DNA from: Cryobacterium fucosi | GTDB lineage: Bacteria > Actinomycetota > Actinomycetes > Actinomycetales > Microbacteriaceae | Length of the DNA stretch: 64,000 nucleotides | Assembly (NCBI RefSeq): GCF_004403515.1 | Contig: NZ_SOHH01000064.1 | Span: 9,989 to 73,988, forward strand | Reading direction: 5' to 3' | Shown: positions 34,064 through 42,881 of the stretch, piece after piece | How positions within the stretch are numbered: the stretch's first letter is position 1 | Layout of the letters: each line of letters opens with the position of its first letter | Translations under genes and position numbers: made by a program | Notes under the pieces: model-generated | What the model saw: the letters and a program-made list of their open reading frames with translations, nothing else | The model's database searches: none | Told to the model about the DNA's origin: nothing

Positions 34064-35431
34064 TCAGGGTTCGGGGGTGCGGCGGGGCAGCCCGACTTTC
34101 ACGGCCAGCCCGCTGCCGGTATTGCGGAGCGAGATCGTTCCACGGGCGCGGTCGACGATGGCGTGCACGATGGCCAGTCCGAGACCCGAACCGGTGCCGC
34201 CGCCCGCCCGTGAATGCTCCGGCCGGGAGAAACGATCGAAGGCCACCGGGATGAAACCGTCCGGCATCCCGGGCCCCGAGTCCAGCACGGTCAGCACAGC
34301 CTCGTTCCCGGCCCGGTGCAGGGTCACCATCACCGCGCCCTTTCCGTGCATGGCGCTGACCGAATTGGAGACGAGGTTGTCCACGAGCTGGCCGACGTTG
34401 GTCGGTGAGATGGCGTACCGGCCGTCGGGATCGTCCCCGTCGACCAGGTAGTCGACATCGAGGTCCGCGCCGTTGCGAACCAACCGGGCGCGGTCCACCG
34501 ACGCGGAGATCTCGGCGACGAGGCCGCCCCAATTCGTCTCGGGCGGAGGCTGCTGTCCTTCCAGCTTGGACAGCTCCAGCAGGTTGGTGGCAAGCCGGGC
34601 CAACCGGTCGACGGTGACGGATGCATCGGCGATGTCCCGCTCGAGGGCCGGAGCGTCGCCGGAGTTGAGCCGGGCGAGCTCGAGTTGCGACTTCAGCACG
34701 GCGAGGGGCGTGCGAAGCTCGTGGCTGGCATCCGACACCACCTGTTTCTCGCGGTCGACGCCGCGCCGCAGGCGCCCGATGAAGTCGTTCAGGGTGATCG
34801 CGAGGCGACTGACCTCGTCGTTGCCTGCGGGAATGAGCAGGTGGGCGGACGCCCCGGCGGTGCTCAGGCTCTCGGCCTCGGCACGGAGCCGATTAACCGG
34901 CCGCAGCGCGGCGCCGGTCAGCAGCCAGGAGGCCAGGCCGAAGCCGACGGTGAGCACGATCGTGCCGATCGTCAGCACCCGAGTCAGCTCGTCGAGGAGC
35001 AGGGACAATGCCTCCTCATTGCGGGCCGTGATGATCACCCAGTTCCCGGTGTCGGTGACGACGGTCGTCGACGCCACCAGGTAGCGGGTGTTACCGGTGT
35101 CGATGGCCTGCGGATGCTCGCCGATCGTCGCCAGGTCGTCAAGCCGGTTGTTCAGGCTCCTCGGGAGGGAAGACCTGCGCAACTCCCCGCCAGGGTCGAC
35201 CACGGCGATGAGCTGGCCTTCGGTGGGCGCGTCGATCGACTCGGTCGGGTTGCGAACCAGATCGGCGACGATGGGGGCTGCGTCGTTGCTCAGCAGTGTT
35301 TCGGTCGTGTCGATCAGGATCGACTGCACCTCGAGCCGGAAGAAGAACGCCGCTGAACTGAACAGCACCGCGGCGATGAGCACGCTGCCGATGCTGATTC
35401 GGCCCCTGATCGACAGGCCGGGGAGCTTCAC
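34064..35431 (-). CDS. Sensor histidine kinase
   Basis: This 455-residue kinase has helices at about 13-31 and 155-178 enclosing a ~120-residue external sensor domain, then HAMP (LRPVNRLRAEAES). The H-box is SDASHELRTPLAVLKSQLE, the N-box VGQLVDNLVSN, G1 LDSGPGMPDG and G2 GGTGSGLGLAIV. It should phosphorylate the response regulator 13 bp upstream. The stimulus is unknown. The GTG at 35431 follows GGAGCC. Layout (regulator first, kinase second) is typical. Confidence 0.95.
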   Translation of the reverse strand: MKLPGLSIRGRISIGSVLIAAVLFSSAAFFFRLEVQSILIDTTETLLSNDAAPIVADLVRNPTESIDAPTEGQLIAVVDPGGELRRSSLPRSLNNRLDDLATIGEHPQAIDTGNTRYLVASTTVVTDTGNWVIITARNEEALSLLLDELTRVLTIGTIVLTVGFGLASWLLTGAALRPVNRLRAEAESLSTAGASAHLLIPAGNDEVSRLAITLNDFIGRLRRGVDREKQVVSDASHELRTPLAVLKSQLELARLNSGDAPALERDIADASVTVDRLARLATNLLELSKLEGQQPPPETNWGGLVAEISASVDRARLVRNGADLDVDYLVDGDDPDGRYAISPTNVGQLVDNLVSNSVSAMHGKGAVMVTLHRAGNEAVLTVLDSGPGMPDGFIPVAFDRFSRPEHSRAGGGTGSGLGLAIVHAIVDRARGTISLRNTGSGLAVKVGLPRRTPEP

Positions 35432-35444
35432 CTTGGGGCTCCCG

Positions 35445-36119
35445 TCATGGGGTCAACTCGACCGAGTAGCCGGCGCCGCGCACGGTGACGATGCGGATTC
35501 CCGCCGCGTCGGAGTCGATCTTGCGCCGGAGGTAGCTGATGTACTGGTCGACGATGTTCGGATCGATGTGCTCCGTGCCGTTCCAGATCTCTTCGAGGAT
35601 CGTCGACCGGTCGACCGTCTCTCCTGCGTGGCTGCAGAGCAGGCGAAGCAGGGCGACCTCCTTCGGGCTCAGCGAGAGCGTGCGGCCGGCCACGGTCACC
35701 TTGAGGTCGCGGGAATCGATGGCCAGGCGGCCGAGCTCGAGGCTGGTCGGGGTTCCCATCGAATGCCGCCGGAGCATGGCGCGAACCCGTGCGGTGAGTT
35801 CGGCGAAGGCGAATGGTTTGGTGAGGTAGTCGTCGGCGCCGCTGTCCAGGCCGAACACCCGGTCCTCCACGGTGTCCCGGGCCGTGATCAGGAGCACGGG
35901 CATCGTGTTTCCGGAGTCCCGGATGCGCCGGCAGATCTCGAAGCCGCTCATCTGCGGCAGCATCACGTCGATCGCGGCGAGGGCGAAATCGTCGTTGGCG
36001 ATCGCGATCAACGCATCCATTCCGTTGGTGGCCCGAACGATGTCATAGCCCTCGGCGTGCAGGCCGCGCTCGATGAGCTCGCCCATCTGGTCATCGTCTT
36101 CCACGACCAAGATCTTCAT
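35445..36119 (-). CDS. OmpR-family response regulator
   Basis: This 224-residue regulator has a full receiver: acidic pocket VVEDDD (5-10), phospho-acceptor Asp51 in AIDVMLPQ and Lys101 in TKPF. The winged-helix domain (LSLSPKEVALLRLLC; YISYLRRKID; VTVRGAGYSV) follows. It works with the kinase downstream. GAAGGG precedes the ATG. It contrasts with the degenerate regulator at 17967, which lacks these phosphorylation residues. Confidence 0.95.
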   Translation of the reverse strand: MKILVVEDDDQMGELIERGLHAEGYDIVRATNGMDALIAIANDDFALAAIDVMLPQMSGFEICRRIRDSGNTMPVLLITARDTVEDRVFGLDSGADDYLTKPFAFAELTARVRAMLRRHSMGTPTSLELGRLAIDSRDLKVTVAGRTLSLSPKEVALLRLLCSHAGETVDRSTILEEIWNGTEHIDPNIVDQYISYLRRKIDSDAAGIRIVTVRGAGYSVELTP

Positions 36120-36304
36120 CGGGTGCCCTTCGGTTGCCGGAACCGCCTCACCTCATGCTGGCACGTCGACGACGCCGTGCGGGGCGGTGCGGTGAGTGGG
36201 TGGGATTCCGGTGCCGGAATCGCAGCCGTTTGCCAGACTATTCGCCGTTCACGCACGGTCATCTGCCCCGCCTGTCGGCCGCGGGCGGAGGCTAGGCTGG
36301 CGCC

Positions 36305-37153
36305 ATGATCGATTCCGTCGCTGCCGACGATCCCACCGCCGACGATCCCACCGCCGACATCGGCATTGCCGTCGCCCAGTTCAGGCCGGGCGCCGACCGG
36401 GCGGGCAACATCGCCGCCATGCGCGTTCTCACGGCGTCCGCAGCCGGACGCGGCGCCCGCCTGGTCGTCTTCCCCGAATATTCGTCCTTCTTCGAGCCCG
36501 TGCTGGGCCGTTCGTTCGTGGCGGCGGCCGAACCGCTGGACGGCGCCTTCGTGACCGCCCTTGCCCAGCTCGCGGGCGAGTTCGGGATCTATGTCGTTGC
36601 CGGCATGCTGGAATCGACGGGTGATCCGGGTCGATTCTCCAACACGCTCGTCGCGGTCGATCCGTCGGGAATGCTGGTCGCGACGTATCGCAAGCTGCAC
36701 CTCTATGACGCGTTCGGCGACCGGGAGTCGGACTGGGTGCTGCCGGGCACGGTTCAGGCCCCGGAGACGTTCCGGGTCGACGGGCTGACGGTCGGGATGC
36801 AGACCTGCTACGACATCCGTTTCCCCGAGGTGACCCGCCGTCTCGTCGACGCCGGAGCCGATCTCGTGCTGGTGCCGTCCGAATGGGTGCGAGGCCCGCT
36901 CAAGGAGCAGCACTGGCGAACCCTGGTCACTGCGCGTGCCCTGGAGAACACCGTCTACGTCGCGGCCGCCGATCACGCCCCGCCCGTCGGCGTCGGCAAC
37001 AGCATGGTGGTCGACCCGATGGGGGTCGAGCTGGTCACCATCGGTGAGACCACGGATGTCGCGGTCGCCTGGGTCTCGCGGGCGCGGCTTGAGTCCGTGC
37101 GGGCCGTGAACCCGGCGCTGGCGCTGCGGCGGTTCACGGTGCAGCCCCGCTGA
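36305..37153 (+). CDS. Nitrilase-superfamily amidohydrolase
   Basis: This 282-residue carbon-nitrogen hydrolase has the catalytic Glu58 in FPEYSS, Lys130 in YRKLHLYDAFG and Cys168 in MQTCYDIRFPE. The size and the YDAFG/YDIRFPE motifs match the Nit/omega-amidase-like branch; the substrate is undetermined. The N-terminus has a short Asp/Ala/Pro repeat (DDPTADDPTAD) before the fold begins at about 18. The ATG at 36305 lies 6 nt after TAGGCT (36293-36298), so it is likely leaderless. It is divergent from the two-component genes. Confidence 0.9.
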   Translation: MIDSVAADDPTADDPTADIGIAVAQFRPGADRAGNIAAMRVLTASAAGRGARLVVFPEYSSFFEPVLGRSFVAAAEPLDGAFVTALAQLAGEFGIYVVAGMLESTGDPGRFSNTLVAVDPSGMLVATYRKLHLYDAFGDRESDWVLPGTVQAPETFRVDGLTVGMQTCYDIRFPEVTRRLVDAGADLVLVPSEWVRGPLKEQHWRTLVTARALENTVYVAAADHAPPVGVGNSMVVDPMGVELVTIGETTDVAVAWVSRARLESVRAVNPALALRRFTVQPR

Positions 37154-37158
37154 CAGGC

Positions 37159-37563
37159 TCAGCCTTCCGAGGCGATCGTATCCTGCGAGTTCGGGGTGGC
37201 CCGCACGGTGAACTTCTGCTCCGGCCGATGACTTCGCTCTGGTCCACCGGGACCGTCGGGCTCGGCCATCGCCCGCTCCTCACCCGTGGCCACCAAGCCC
37301 TGAGAGCTGTTGGCGGACCGGGTGAGCTGGGCCAGCCAGAGCGGATTGATCGTGGGCGGCTGGCCGCCGGAGAACTTGAAGTAGAGCGGGATCGCGGGGT
37401 GCAACCATGCGGAACTGCGGCCGTCGCCAGCCTCGGCCGCGTTGCGCCAGGACAGCAGAAAGCTCTCCCCGCGGCGCAGTTTCTGCACGATCACGATCTG
37501 CAGGTGCGCCAGGATTCGATCGTCGAATTCGACGGTGACCCGGTCATACGTCAAAGAACCCAT
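37159..37563 (-). CDS. DUF7882-like protein (Microbacteriaceae small protein)
   Basis: This 134-residue protein begins MGSLTYDRVTVEFDDRILAH and continues LQIVIVQKLRRGESFLLSWR, the pattern of a small family abundant in Microbacteriaceae. Members are often misnamed ATP-dependent DNA ligase, although no ligase motif KxDG is present here. A central SAWLHPAIPLYFKFSGG is conserved; the last ~45 residues are polar and variable. Function is unknown. It converges on the nitrilase gene (5 bp apart). Confidence 0.7.
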   Translation of the reverse strand: MGSLTYDRVTVEFDDRILAHLQIVIVQKLRRGESFLLSWRNAAEAGDGRSSAWLHPAIPLYFKFSGGQPPTINPLWLAQLTRSANSSQGLVATGEERAMAEPDGPGGPERSHRPEQKFTVRATPNSQDTIASEG

Positions 37564-37641
37564 GGGGTGCCGCTTTCATTCGGTTGAAAAAAGCGCTCGT
37601 GAGCCTGCGATTCGGTGTGACCCTGTCTCAGGAACTAGTCG

Positions 37642-38706
37642 TCACTTCAGTGTGGTCGCATTGACGGCGCTTGACAAGCGAATTGGCGGCGAGGTTGGAG
37701 CCGGGCAGAGCAGTCGCAGAGTGACGCCCGGGCTCTCGATGTGGCCGAAGTGACCGGTGCCCGGCAGGGTATGCAGCGTGAAGTCCCGGATGACCCGGCG
37801 CAGCCTGGCCGTGTCGGCGTTCGCGACGAACACGTCGGAATCTCCGCGGGTGGCCCGGACCGGGCAGCGGATCCGCGACCAGGCGGCATCCGCGTCGTAG
37901 CGGCCGGCGAGGGCGGATGCCGCGGCGAAGCGGCCGGGCCGGACCTCGGTGGCGAGGGCGGAGATCACGCTCGGGTGCATTGCGGCGACCCGGGCGAAGA
38001 GCGGAGCGGTCAGGGGACGGAGCACCCTGAGCCGGTCGAATGCCCGCACGAGGGAGGTTCCGGCGCGTTCGAACCGGGCGAGAACGCGCATCATCCCGAG
38101 CAGCGCGGTGTAGGCCGGGAGGGTGCCGAGGCGGGACACCGGGTGCCGCACGCTGTCGATCACCGAATAGGTGGTCGCCGAGACGAGGCCGACGGATTCG
38201 GTCTGCGGCACGAAGGATGCCGCGAGTTCCAGGGCGATGAAGCCGCCCATCGAGTGGCCGAGCACCTGCCAGCGGCGGTAGCCGAGAGCCTCGGCGATTT
38301 CGGCGACGAGCCCGGCCGTGGCCTCGATGCTGGGCGCTCCGGCATCCGTTTCCAGGCTGCTGTCGCCCCAGCCGGGCAGGTCGGGGATGATCAGGTCGGT
38401 GAATCCGGTGCCGGCGCGGGCCGCCTGGAGCAGCGGCGTCCAGGTCGTCCAGGACCCGGCGGCGCCGTGGAGCAGGATCATCGCGGTGTCGGAGGCCGTC
38501 CGGCGGCCGTGCCGCACCACGATCGTTCCGCCGCGGAGCCGCATGCTACTGGTCGTCAGACCGAACCGGCGGGGATCGGGGGAGAGCGGGAACGGACAGT
38601 ATTCCGCGGTTGCAGGTCGCGGTGCGGGCTGTGCTGCCGCGGGGCCCCTGGCGGTGTCAGGGAGCGCCGCGGCGGTCCGTGGTGGTCGCGTCAGCAGGAT
38701 GGTCAT
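37642..38706 (-). CDS. Alpha/beta hydrolase
   Basis: This 354-residue alpha/beta-hydrolase has the oxyanion segment LLHGAAGSWTTW, nucleophile Ser in GHSMGGF, acid Asp near GDSDVFVA and His in GTGHFGHIE. The first ~75 residues are Ala/Pro-rich without a clear signal peptide. Substrate unknown. The ATG at 38706 was chosen because it opens the only stretch that avoids the divergent promoter region; no good Shine-Dalgarno is visible. It is divergent from the Old Yellow Enzyme gene. Confidence 0.85.
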   Translation of the reverse strand: MTILLTRPPRTAAALPDTARGPAAAQPAPRPATAEYCPFPLSPDPRRFGLTTSSMRLRGGTIVVRHGRRTASDTAMILLHGAAGSWTTWTPLLQAARAGTGFTDLIIPDLPGWGDSSLETDAGAPSIEATAGLVAEIAEALGYRRWQVLGHSMGGFIALELAASFVPQTESVGLVSATTYSVIDSVRHPVSRLGTLPAYTALLGMMRVLARFERAGTSLVRAFDRLRVLRPLTAPLFARVAAMHPSVISALATEVRPGRFAAASALAGRYDADAAWSRIRCPVRATRGDSDVFVANADTARLRRVIRDFTLHTLPGTGHFGHIESPGVTLRLLCPAPTSPPIRLSSAVNATTLK

Positions 38707-38857
38707 GAAGGTGGTTCGTTGCCGACGAACGCGCGGATTGCCTGGGTCGGCGGAATAGACCGGGCCTCGGACCAGTTGCCGACAGGGGGCACCCGCCTTC
38801 CGATTCGGCGGCGGCGCAATGCCGCAAGGTGGTGCCCGTCCGACAGAAAGAGCAACA

Positions 38858-39931
38858 GTGAATCTTTTCTCTCCCCTCACCCTCGGTGACCTCGAACTTC
38901 CCAACCGTCTTGTGATGGCGCCCCTGACCCGGGTGCGGTCCGGCGTGGAGGGTGTGCCGGGGCCGCTCGTGGTGGAGCACTATCGGCAGCGCGCCACCCT
39001 CGGCCTGATCGTCACCGAGGGCACCTACCCCAGCCACGTCGGCCAGGGTTTCCCCGGCCAGCCCGGCCTGGTCACGCCCGAGCAGATCGAGGGCTGGAGC
39101 AACGTCGCCAGCGCCGTGCACGCGGCCGGGGGACGCCTCGTCGCCCAGGTCATGCATGCCGGACGGGTCACCCACCCGGCGACCAATGGCGGCAGGGACG
39201 TCGTGGCGCCGAGCGCCATCGCCATCGCCGGGGAGACCCGCTCCTCCGACGGGAAGCACGCCTACCCCGTGCCCCGCGCGCTGCGCGAAGACGAACTGCC
39301 GGGCGTGATCGCCGAGTTCGTGCAGGCTTCGAAGAACGCGATCGCCGCCGGACTCGACGGGGTGGAGATCCACAGCGCCAACGGCTACCTGCTGCACGAG
39401 TTCCTCTCGCCGGCGTCGAACCAGCGCACGGACGCGTTCGGCGGCTCCCCGGAGAACCGCGCGCGCTTCGTCATCGAGGTGGTCACGGCCGTGGCCGAGG
39501 CCATCGGCGCAGGGCGGGTCGGCATCCGCGTCTCACCGGAGCACAACATCCAGGACGCGTTCGAGCCGGATGCCGCCGACGTCGCCGCCACCTATGGCGC
39601 CCTGGCCGACGCCCTCGCGCCGCTGGGCCTGGCCTACCTGAGCATCCTGCACAAGGACCCGGCCGGTGAGTTGGTGCAGGGTCTCCGTGCCCGCTTCGGC
39701 GGACCGGTGATGGTCAACAGCGGATTCGGTGCCGTCACGACCCGCGCCGAGGCGATGTCGATCACCGCCGACGACGTGGCCGATGCTGTCGTCGTCGGGC
39801 GGGCCGCGATCGCCAACCCCGACCTGGTGCGCCGCTGGCTGAACGACCTGCCGCAGAACGCCCCGGACCCGCTCACCTTCTACGGTGCCGGCGCGGAGGG
39901 CTACACCGACTACCCGGCTCTCCAGCACTGA
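38858..39931 (+). CDS. Old Yellow Enzyme family alkene reductase
   Basis: This 357-residue FMN enzyme has NRLVMAPLTRVRSG at the N-terminus, the His-x-x-Asn pair in EIHSANGYL and the OYE signature FLSPASNQRTDAFGGSPENR (20 residues). Phosphate-binding glycine segments near 300-330 (NSGFG, VVVGRAAIANP) close the barrel. Such NemA/XenB-like enzymes reduce activated alkenes, nitro compounds or electrophiles with NADPH. The GTG at 38858 follows GAAAGAG. Confidence 0.93.
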   Translation: MNLFSPLTLGDLELPNRLVMAPLTRVRSGVEGVPGPLVVEHYRQRATLGLIVTEGTYPSHVGQGFPGQPGLVTPEQIEGWSNVASAVHAAGGRLVAQVMHAGRVTHPATNGGRDVVAPSAIAIAGETRSSDGKHAYPVPRALREDELPGVIAEFVQASKNAIAAGLDGVEIHSANGYLLHEFLSPASNQRTDAFGGSPENRARFVIEVVTAVAEAIGAGRVGIRVSPEHNIQDAFEPDAADVAATYGALADALAPLGLAYLSILHKDPAGELVQGLRARFGGPVMVNSGFGAVTTRAEAMSITADDVADAVVVGRAAIANPDLVRRWLNDLPQNAPDPLTFYGAGAEGYTDYPALQH

Positions 39932-39968
39932 CGCCGGGCATCACGGCCCGCGGGCAATCCCGCCCCCC

Positions 39969-40070
39969 CCCGCGCATAACTCCTGCAATTTCTGCTTGCT
40001 GTCCGGGTCGGCCCCGTGAACACGGGGCGCCGGATGCCGCCGCCCGCGATCTGCAGGAGTTATGCGCGGG
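39969..40070. repeat. Inverted-repeat element with 19-bp perfect arms
   Basis: The arm CCCGCGCATAACTCCTGCA (39969-39987) is matched exactly by TGCAGGAGTTATGCGCGGG (40052-40070) across 64 intervening bases that contain smaller self-complementary pieces (CCCCGTGAACACGGGG). The right arm contains the stop codon and last codons of the minus-strand aminotransferase gene. It may be a non-autonomous mobile or structural element. Confidence 0.95.
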
Positions 40071-41262
40071 CGGTGAGCCCGGCCAGCTGCTCTGAGGCCC
40101 GCTCGAGCACGTCCACACGCTTGCAGTAGGCGAAGCGCACCAGTGACGCGTACTCGGGGCGGTGCTCGGGTGAGCAGAACGCTGCAATCGGCACGGCCAC
40201 AACCCCGGCGAGGCCAGGCAGCGCGCGGCAGAAGTCTGCGCCGTCCGGGTAGCCGAGCGGGGCGGCATCCGCCACGATGAAATAGGAGCCCTGGGGGCGG
40301 CTGACGGTGAAACCCGCCGCGGCCAGCCCCCGTTCGAGGACGTCCCGTTTGAACCGAAGGTCGGCGGCGATCCCCGTGTAGAAGCTGTCGGGCAGGTCGA
40401 GGCCGACGGCGATCGCCGGCTGGAACGGCGCCCCGTTGACGTAGGTGAGGAACTGCTTCACGGCCAGGATGGCGGTGACCAGCGGCGCGGGCGCGGTGAG
40501 CCAGCCGATCTTCCAGCCGGTGGTGTTGAATGTCTTGCCGCCGGAGGAGATGGTGACCGTGCGCGCGCCGGCCCCCGGAATCGTCGCGATCGGGATGTGC
40601 GCCACACCGAAGGTGAGGTGTTCGTAGACCTCGTCGGTGACGATCACGGCGTCATGCCGCTCGGCCAGCTGCACGATCAGGGCGAGCGTTTCGGCAGGGA
40701 AGACCGCGCCGGTGGGGTTGTGCGGGTTGTTGACGATGATCAGCCGGGTGCGGTCGCTGACCGTGGCCCGCAGCTCGTCGAGATCGGGCTGGAAATCGGG
40801 GGCGCGCAGCCTCACCGTGCGGTGAACGCCGCCGCCGAGCGCGATCAGGGCCCCGTAGGCGTCGTAGAACGGCTCGAAGGTGACGACCTCGTCGCCGGGT
40901 TCGAGCAGTGCCAGGATCGTGGCGGCCAGGGCTTCGGTCGCACCGGCCGTGACCAGGACCTCGGTTTCTGGGTCGGCGCCCAGCCCGTAGAACCGGTGCT
41001 GGTGGCGGGCGATGGCTTCGCGCAACACCGGGAGGCCCCGCCCCGGCGGATACTGGTTGACTCCGTCGCTGATCGCCGCGCGCGCGGCCTCGAGCACCTC
41101 CGATGGTCCGTCCTCGTTGGGAAACCCCTGGCCGAGGTTGATTGCGCCGGTGCGTGCCGCGAGGGCACTCATCTCCGCGAAGATGCTGGCCGCGACCGTG
41201 CCGTCTGCGGCGAGGAGGCCGGCGCCTCGTGCGGTGCGCCGCCAGGCGCCGGGGATCGTCAT
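40060..41262 (-). CDS. PLP-dependent aminotransferase (class I/II)
   Basis: This 400-residue fold-type I enzyme has INLGQGFPNEDGP, the NNPHNPTGAVF motif, PLP lysine in SSGGKTFNTTGWKIGW and a C-terminal Arg in VRFAYCKR. It resembles kynurenine/methionine (YbdL-type) aminotransferases; the natural substrate is uncertain. The ATG at 41262 was chosen over an upstream start because homology begins there; the nearest GGAGG is 15 nt away. Its stop codon lies within the inverted repeat arm at 40052-40070. Confidence 0.88.
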   Translation of the reverse strand: MTIPGAWRRTARGAGLLAADGTVAASIFAEMSALAARTGAINLGQGFPNEDGPSEVLEAARAAISDGVNQYPPGRGLPVLREAIARHQHRFYGLGADPETEVLVTAGATEALAATILALLEPGDEVVTFEPFYDAYGALIALGGGVHRTVRLRAPDFQPDLDELRATVSDRTRLIIVNNPHNPTGAVFPAETLALIVQLAERHDAVIVTDEVYEHLTFGVAHIPIATIPGAGARTVTISSGGKTFNTTGWKIGWLTAPAPLVTAILAVKQFLTYVNGAPFQPAIAVGLDLPDSFYTGIAADLRFKRDVLERGLAAAGFTVSRPQGSYFIVADAAPLGYPDGADFCRALPGLAGVVAVPIAAFCSPEHRPEYASLVRFAYCKRVDVLERASEQLAGLTARA

Positions 41263-41365
41263 CGTGTCGCCTGCATGCCTCCAAGCTACGACATCGGCGT
41301 GCACGCCCGTCAACCGGCTGTGGACAGTTCGAGCGGCCGCGCCAAAACTGCTCTACGTTGGCCGC

Positions 41366-41932
41366 ATGCGGTTCGTCAGTCGTCACCGACCGGTCATGGG
41401 TGCCATGGCGCTGATCGGCACGCTCGCACTCTCCGGATGCTCGCCTCCGGCTCCGCGGGCCACCTCCGCAACGGCCACGGATGCCCCGGTCTTCGCCTCG
41501 GACGCGGAGGCCCTCGCCGCGGCCACCGAGGCTTATACGGCATACCTGCGTGCGATTGATACCGTTCTGGCGAACAGTGGCAAGGATGTTGGCTGGTTGT
41601 CAGATGTTGCCGTCGGTGAGGCCCTTCGCGCAGAGACTACGACCGCGCGAACCTATTCGGAAAAGAAGTACCGGTCTGTCGGTTCGACAACGTATGACAC
41701 GGTCCAGATTCAAGCGATTTCTGACTACGGAAACGGCAAGGTCCGGATTACGACCTATTTATGCTCAGACCTGTCGAATGTGGACGTAGTCGACGAAGGC
41801 GGAACCAGCGTTGTGATAGCAGATCGCGTCGATAGATTCCCGCTTCAAGTTGATTTCGAGAATTCGAATGCGTCGTCTCGCGACCTTCGGGTTTCCTCGA
41901 GCGTGACATGGACTGGCGCAAACTTCTGTTAG
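41366..41932 (+). CDS. Predicted lipoprotein of unknown function
   Basis: This 188-residue protein has a lipoprotein signal (IGTLALSGC lipobox) and then a Ser/Ala/Thr-rich mature N-terminus. The rest has an all-beta/alpha mix (DVAVGEALRAETTTARTYSEK; VRITTYLCSDLSNVDVV; final WTGANFC) and shows no family I can name. Base composition is lower in GC over 41550-41990. The ATG lies 6 nt after TACGTT (41354-41359), so the mRNA is likely leaderless. The stop overlaps the next gene by 25 bp. Confidence 0.75.
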   Translation: MRFVSRHRPVMGAMALIGTLALSGCSPPAPRATSATATDAPVFASDAEALAAATEAYTAYLRAIDTVLANSGKDVGWLSDVAVGEALRAETTTARTYSEKKYRSVGSTTYDTVQIQAISDYGNGKVRITTYLCSDLSNVDVVDEGGTSVVIADRVDRFPLQVDFENSNASSRDLRVSSSVTWTGANFC

Positions 41933-42759
41933 GGGCCGCATTGGCCCTAACTCTCACTTCCATGATTATCGGAGATGTCAAAGTTGCGATGGCTGACGCA
42001 GGCCAATGCTCGCAAGGGGACTTAAGGGCGGGCCTCTGCCCGCCACCTCCGGTTAGCGGAGCAATCAACGGCGGCGGCGTCGACCTGTCTGCAGGATTTG
42101 ACGCAGGATCGGGCGGCGGCGGCGGAGCCGCCAGCGAGGCGGGCGGCGGCGCCGGGGGAGACTCGTCCGGCGGCGGAGGCCGGCAGGGCGCCGCCACGGT
42201 GCCCGGCCCAGGAACGATCGTGCGGGACGGATTCACGATCAACTGCGTCGCCGGCACCCCCTGCGACCCGAACCTGGTCGTGAGCGTCAGTGACCTCGTC
42301 AACTTCCGCCCGGCCGCGCCGACCCAGCAGATGGAGCCGCGCGGGTGGAGCGTGGTCGGCCTTCCCACGAACTTCATCGCCACGGCCAGCGTGCACACCC
42401 GCTCAGGCGTGCTTCTCGGTTTTCCCGCCGAGGTGCGATTCACCCCGGTCGGTTTCCGCTGGAACTTCGGAGACGGCCAGGGTCTGGACTCGGCCGGAGG
42501 CGGGGCATCCTGGGCCGTCCTGAACCTCCCGGAATTCTCCGACACGCCCACCAGCCACACCTTCACGGAGACCGGTGGTCGCTCGATCACCCTCAGCGTG
42601 GTGTACTCGGCCGAGTACCGATTCGCGGGCCGTGACTGGCGCGCGGTGCGCGGCACTCTGGCGGTCCCGACGACCCCGCTCAGCGCGGTCGTCGCCGAAG
42701 CGCGCACCGTGCTCGTCAACCGGGAATGCACCGTCGGCGCGGCGGGCCCGGGCTGTTAG
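41908..42759 (+). CDS. Secreted PKD-like domain protein
   Basis: This 283-residue protein has an N-terminal signal (LLLGAALALTLTSMIIG, cleavage near ADAGQ), a Gly-rich linker (about 58-92) and a C-terminal domain with FRWNFGDGQGLDSAGG and TPTSHTFTETGGRSITLSVVY, the W-x-F-G-D-G and H-x-F motifs of PKD domains. Cysteines at 44, 112 and 118 may form disulfides. It overlaps and probably is co-translated with the lipoprotein gene. Function is unknown; surface binding or adhesion would fit. Confidence 0.8.
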   Translation: MDWRKLLLGAALALTLTSMIIGDVKVAMADAGQCSQGDLRAGLCPPPPVSGAINGGGVDLSAGFDAGSGGGGGAASEAGGGAGGDSSGGGGRQGAATVPGPGTIVRDGFTINCVAGTPCDPNLVVSVSDLVNFRPAAPTQQMEPRGWSVVGLPTNFIATASVHTRSGVLLGFPAEVRFTPVGFRWNFGDGQGLDSAGGGASWAVLNLPEFSDTPTSHTFTETGGRSITLSVVYSAEYRFAGRDWRAVRGTLAVPTTPLSAVVAEARTVLVNRECTVGAAGPGC

Positions 42760-42881
42760 CGGCGCGGTTGCGGCGAACCCTGCGGGCAAGGTCACGGCGT
42801 CGTCATTGAATGCTCCCAGCCTGCACAAACCATTCACTCAGGTTCGGGCGCAAAGCTGGCAACGCTTGGAAGGAGCACACC

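Noticed and set aside
37159-37563. ATP-dependent DNA ligase (usual automatic name for this small family)
   Set aside because: No KxDG nucleotidyl-lysine motif or other ligase motif, and only 134 residues.
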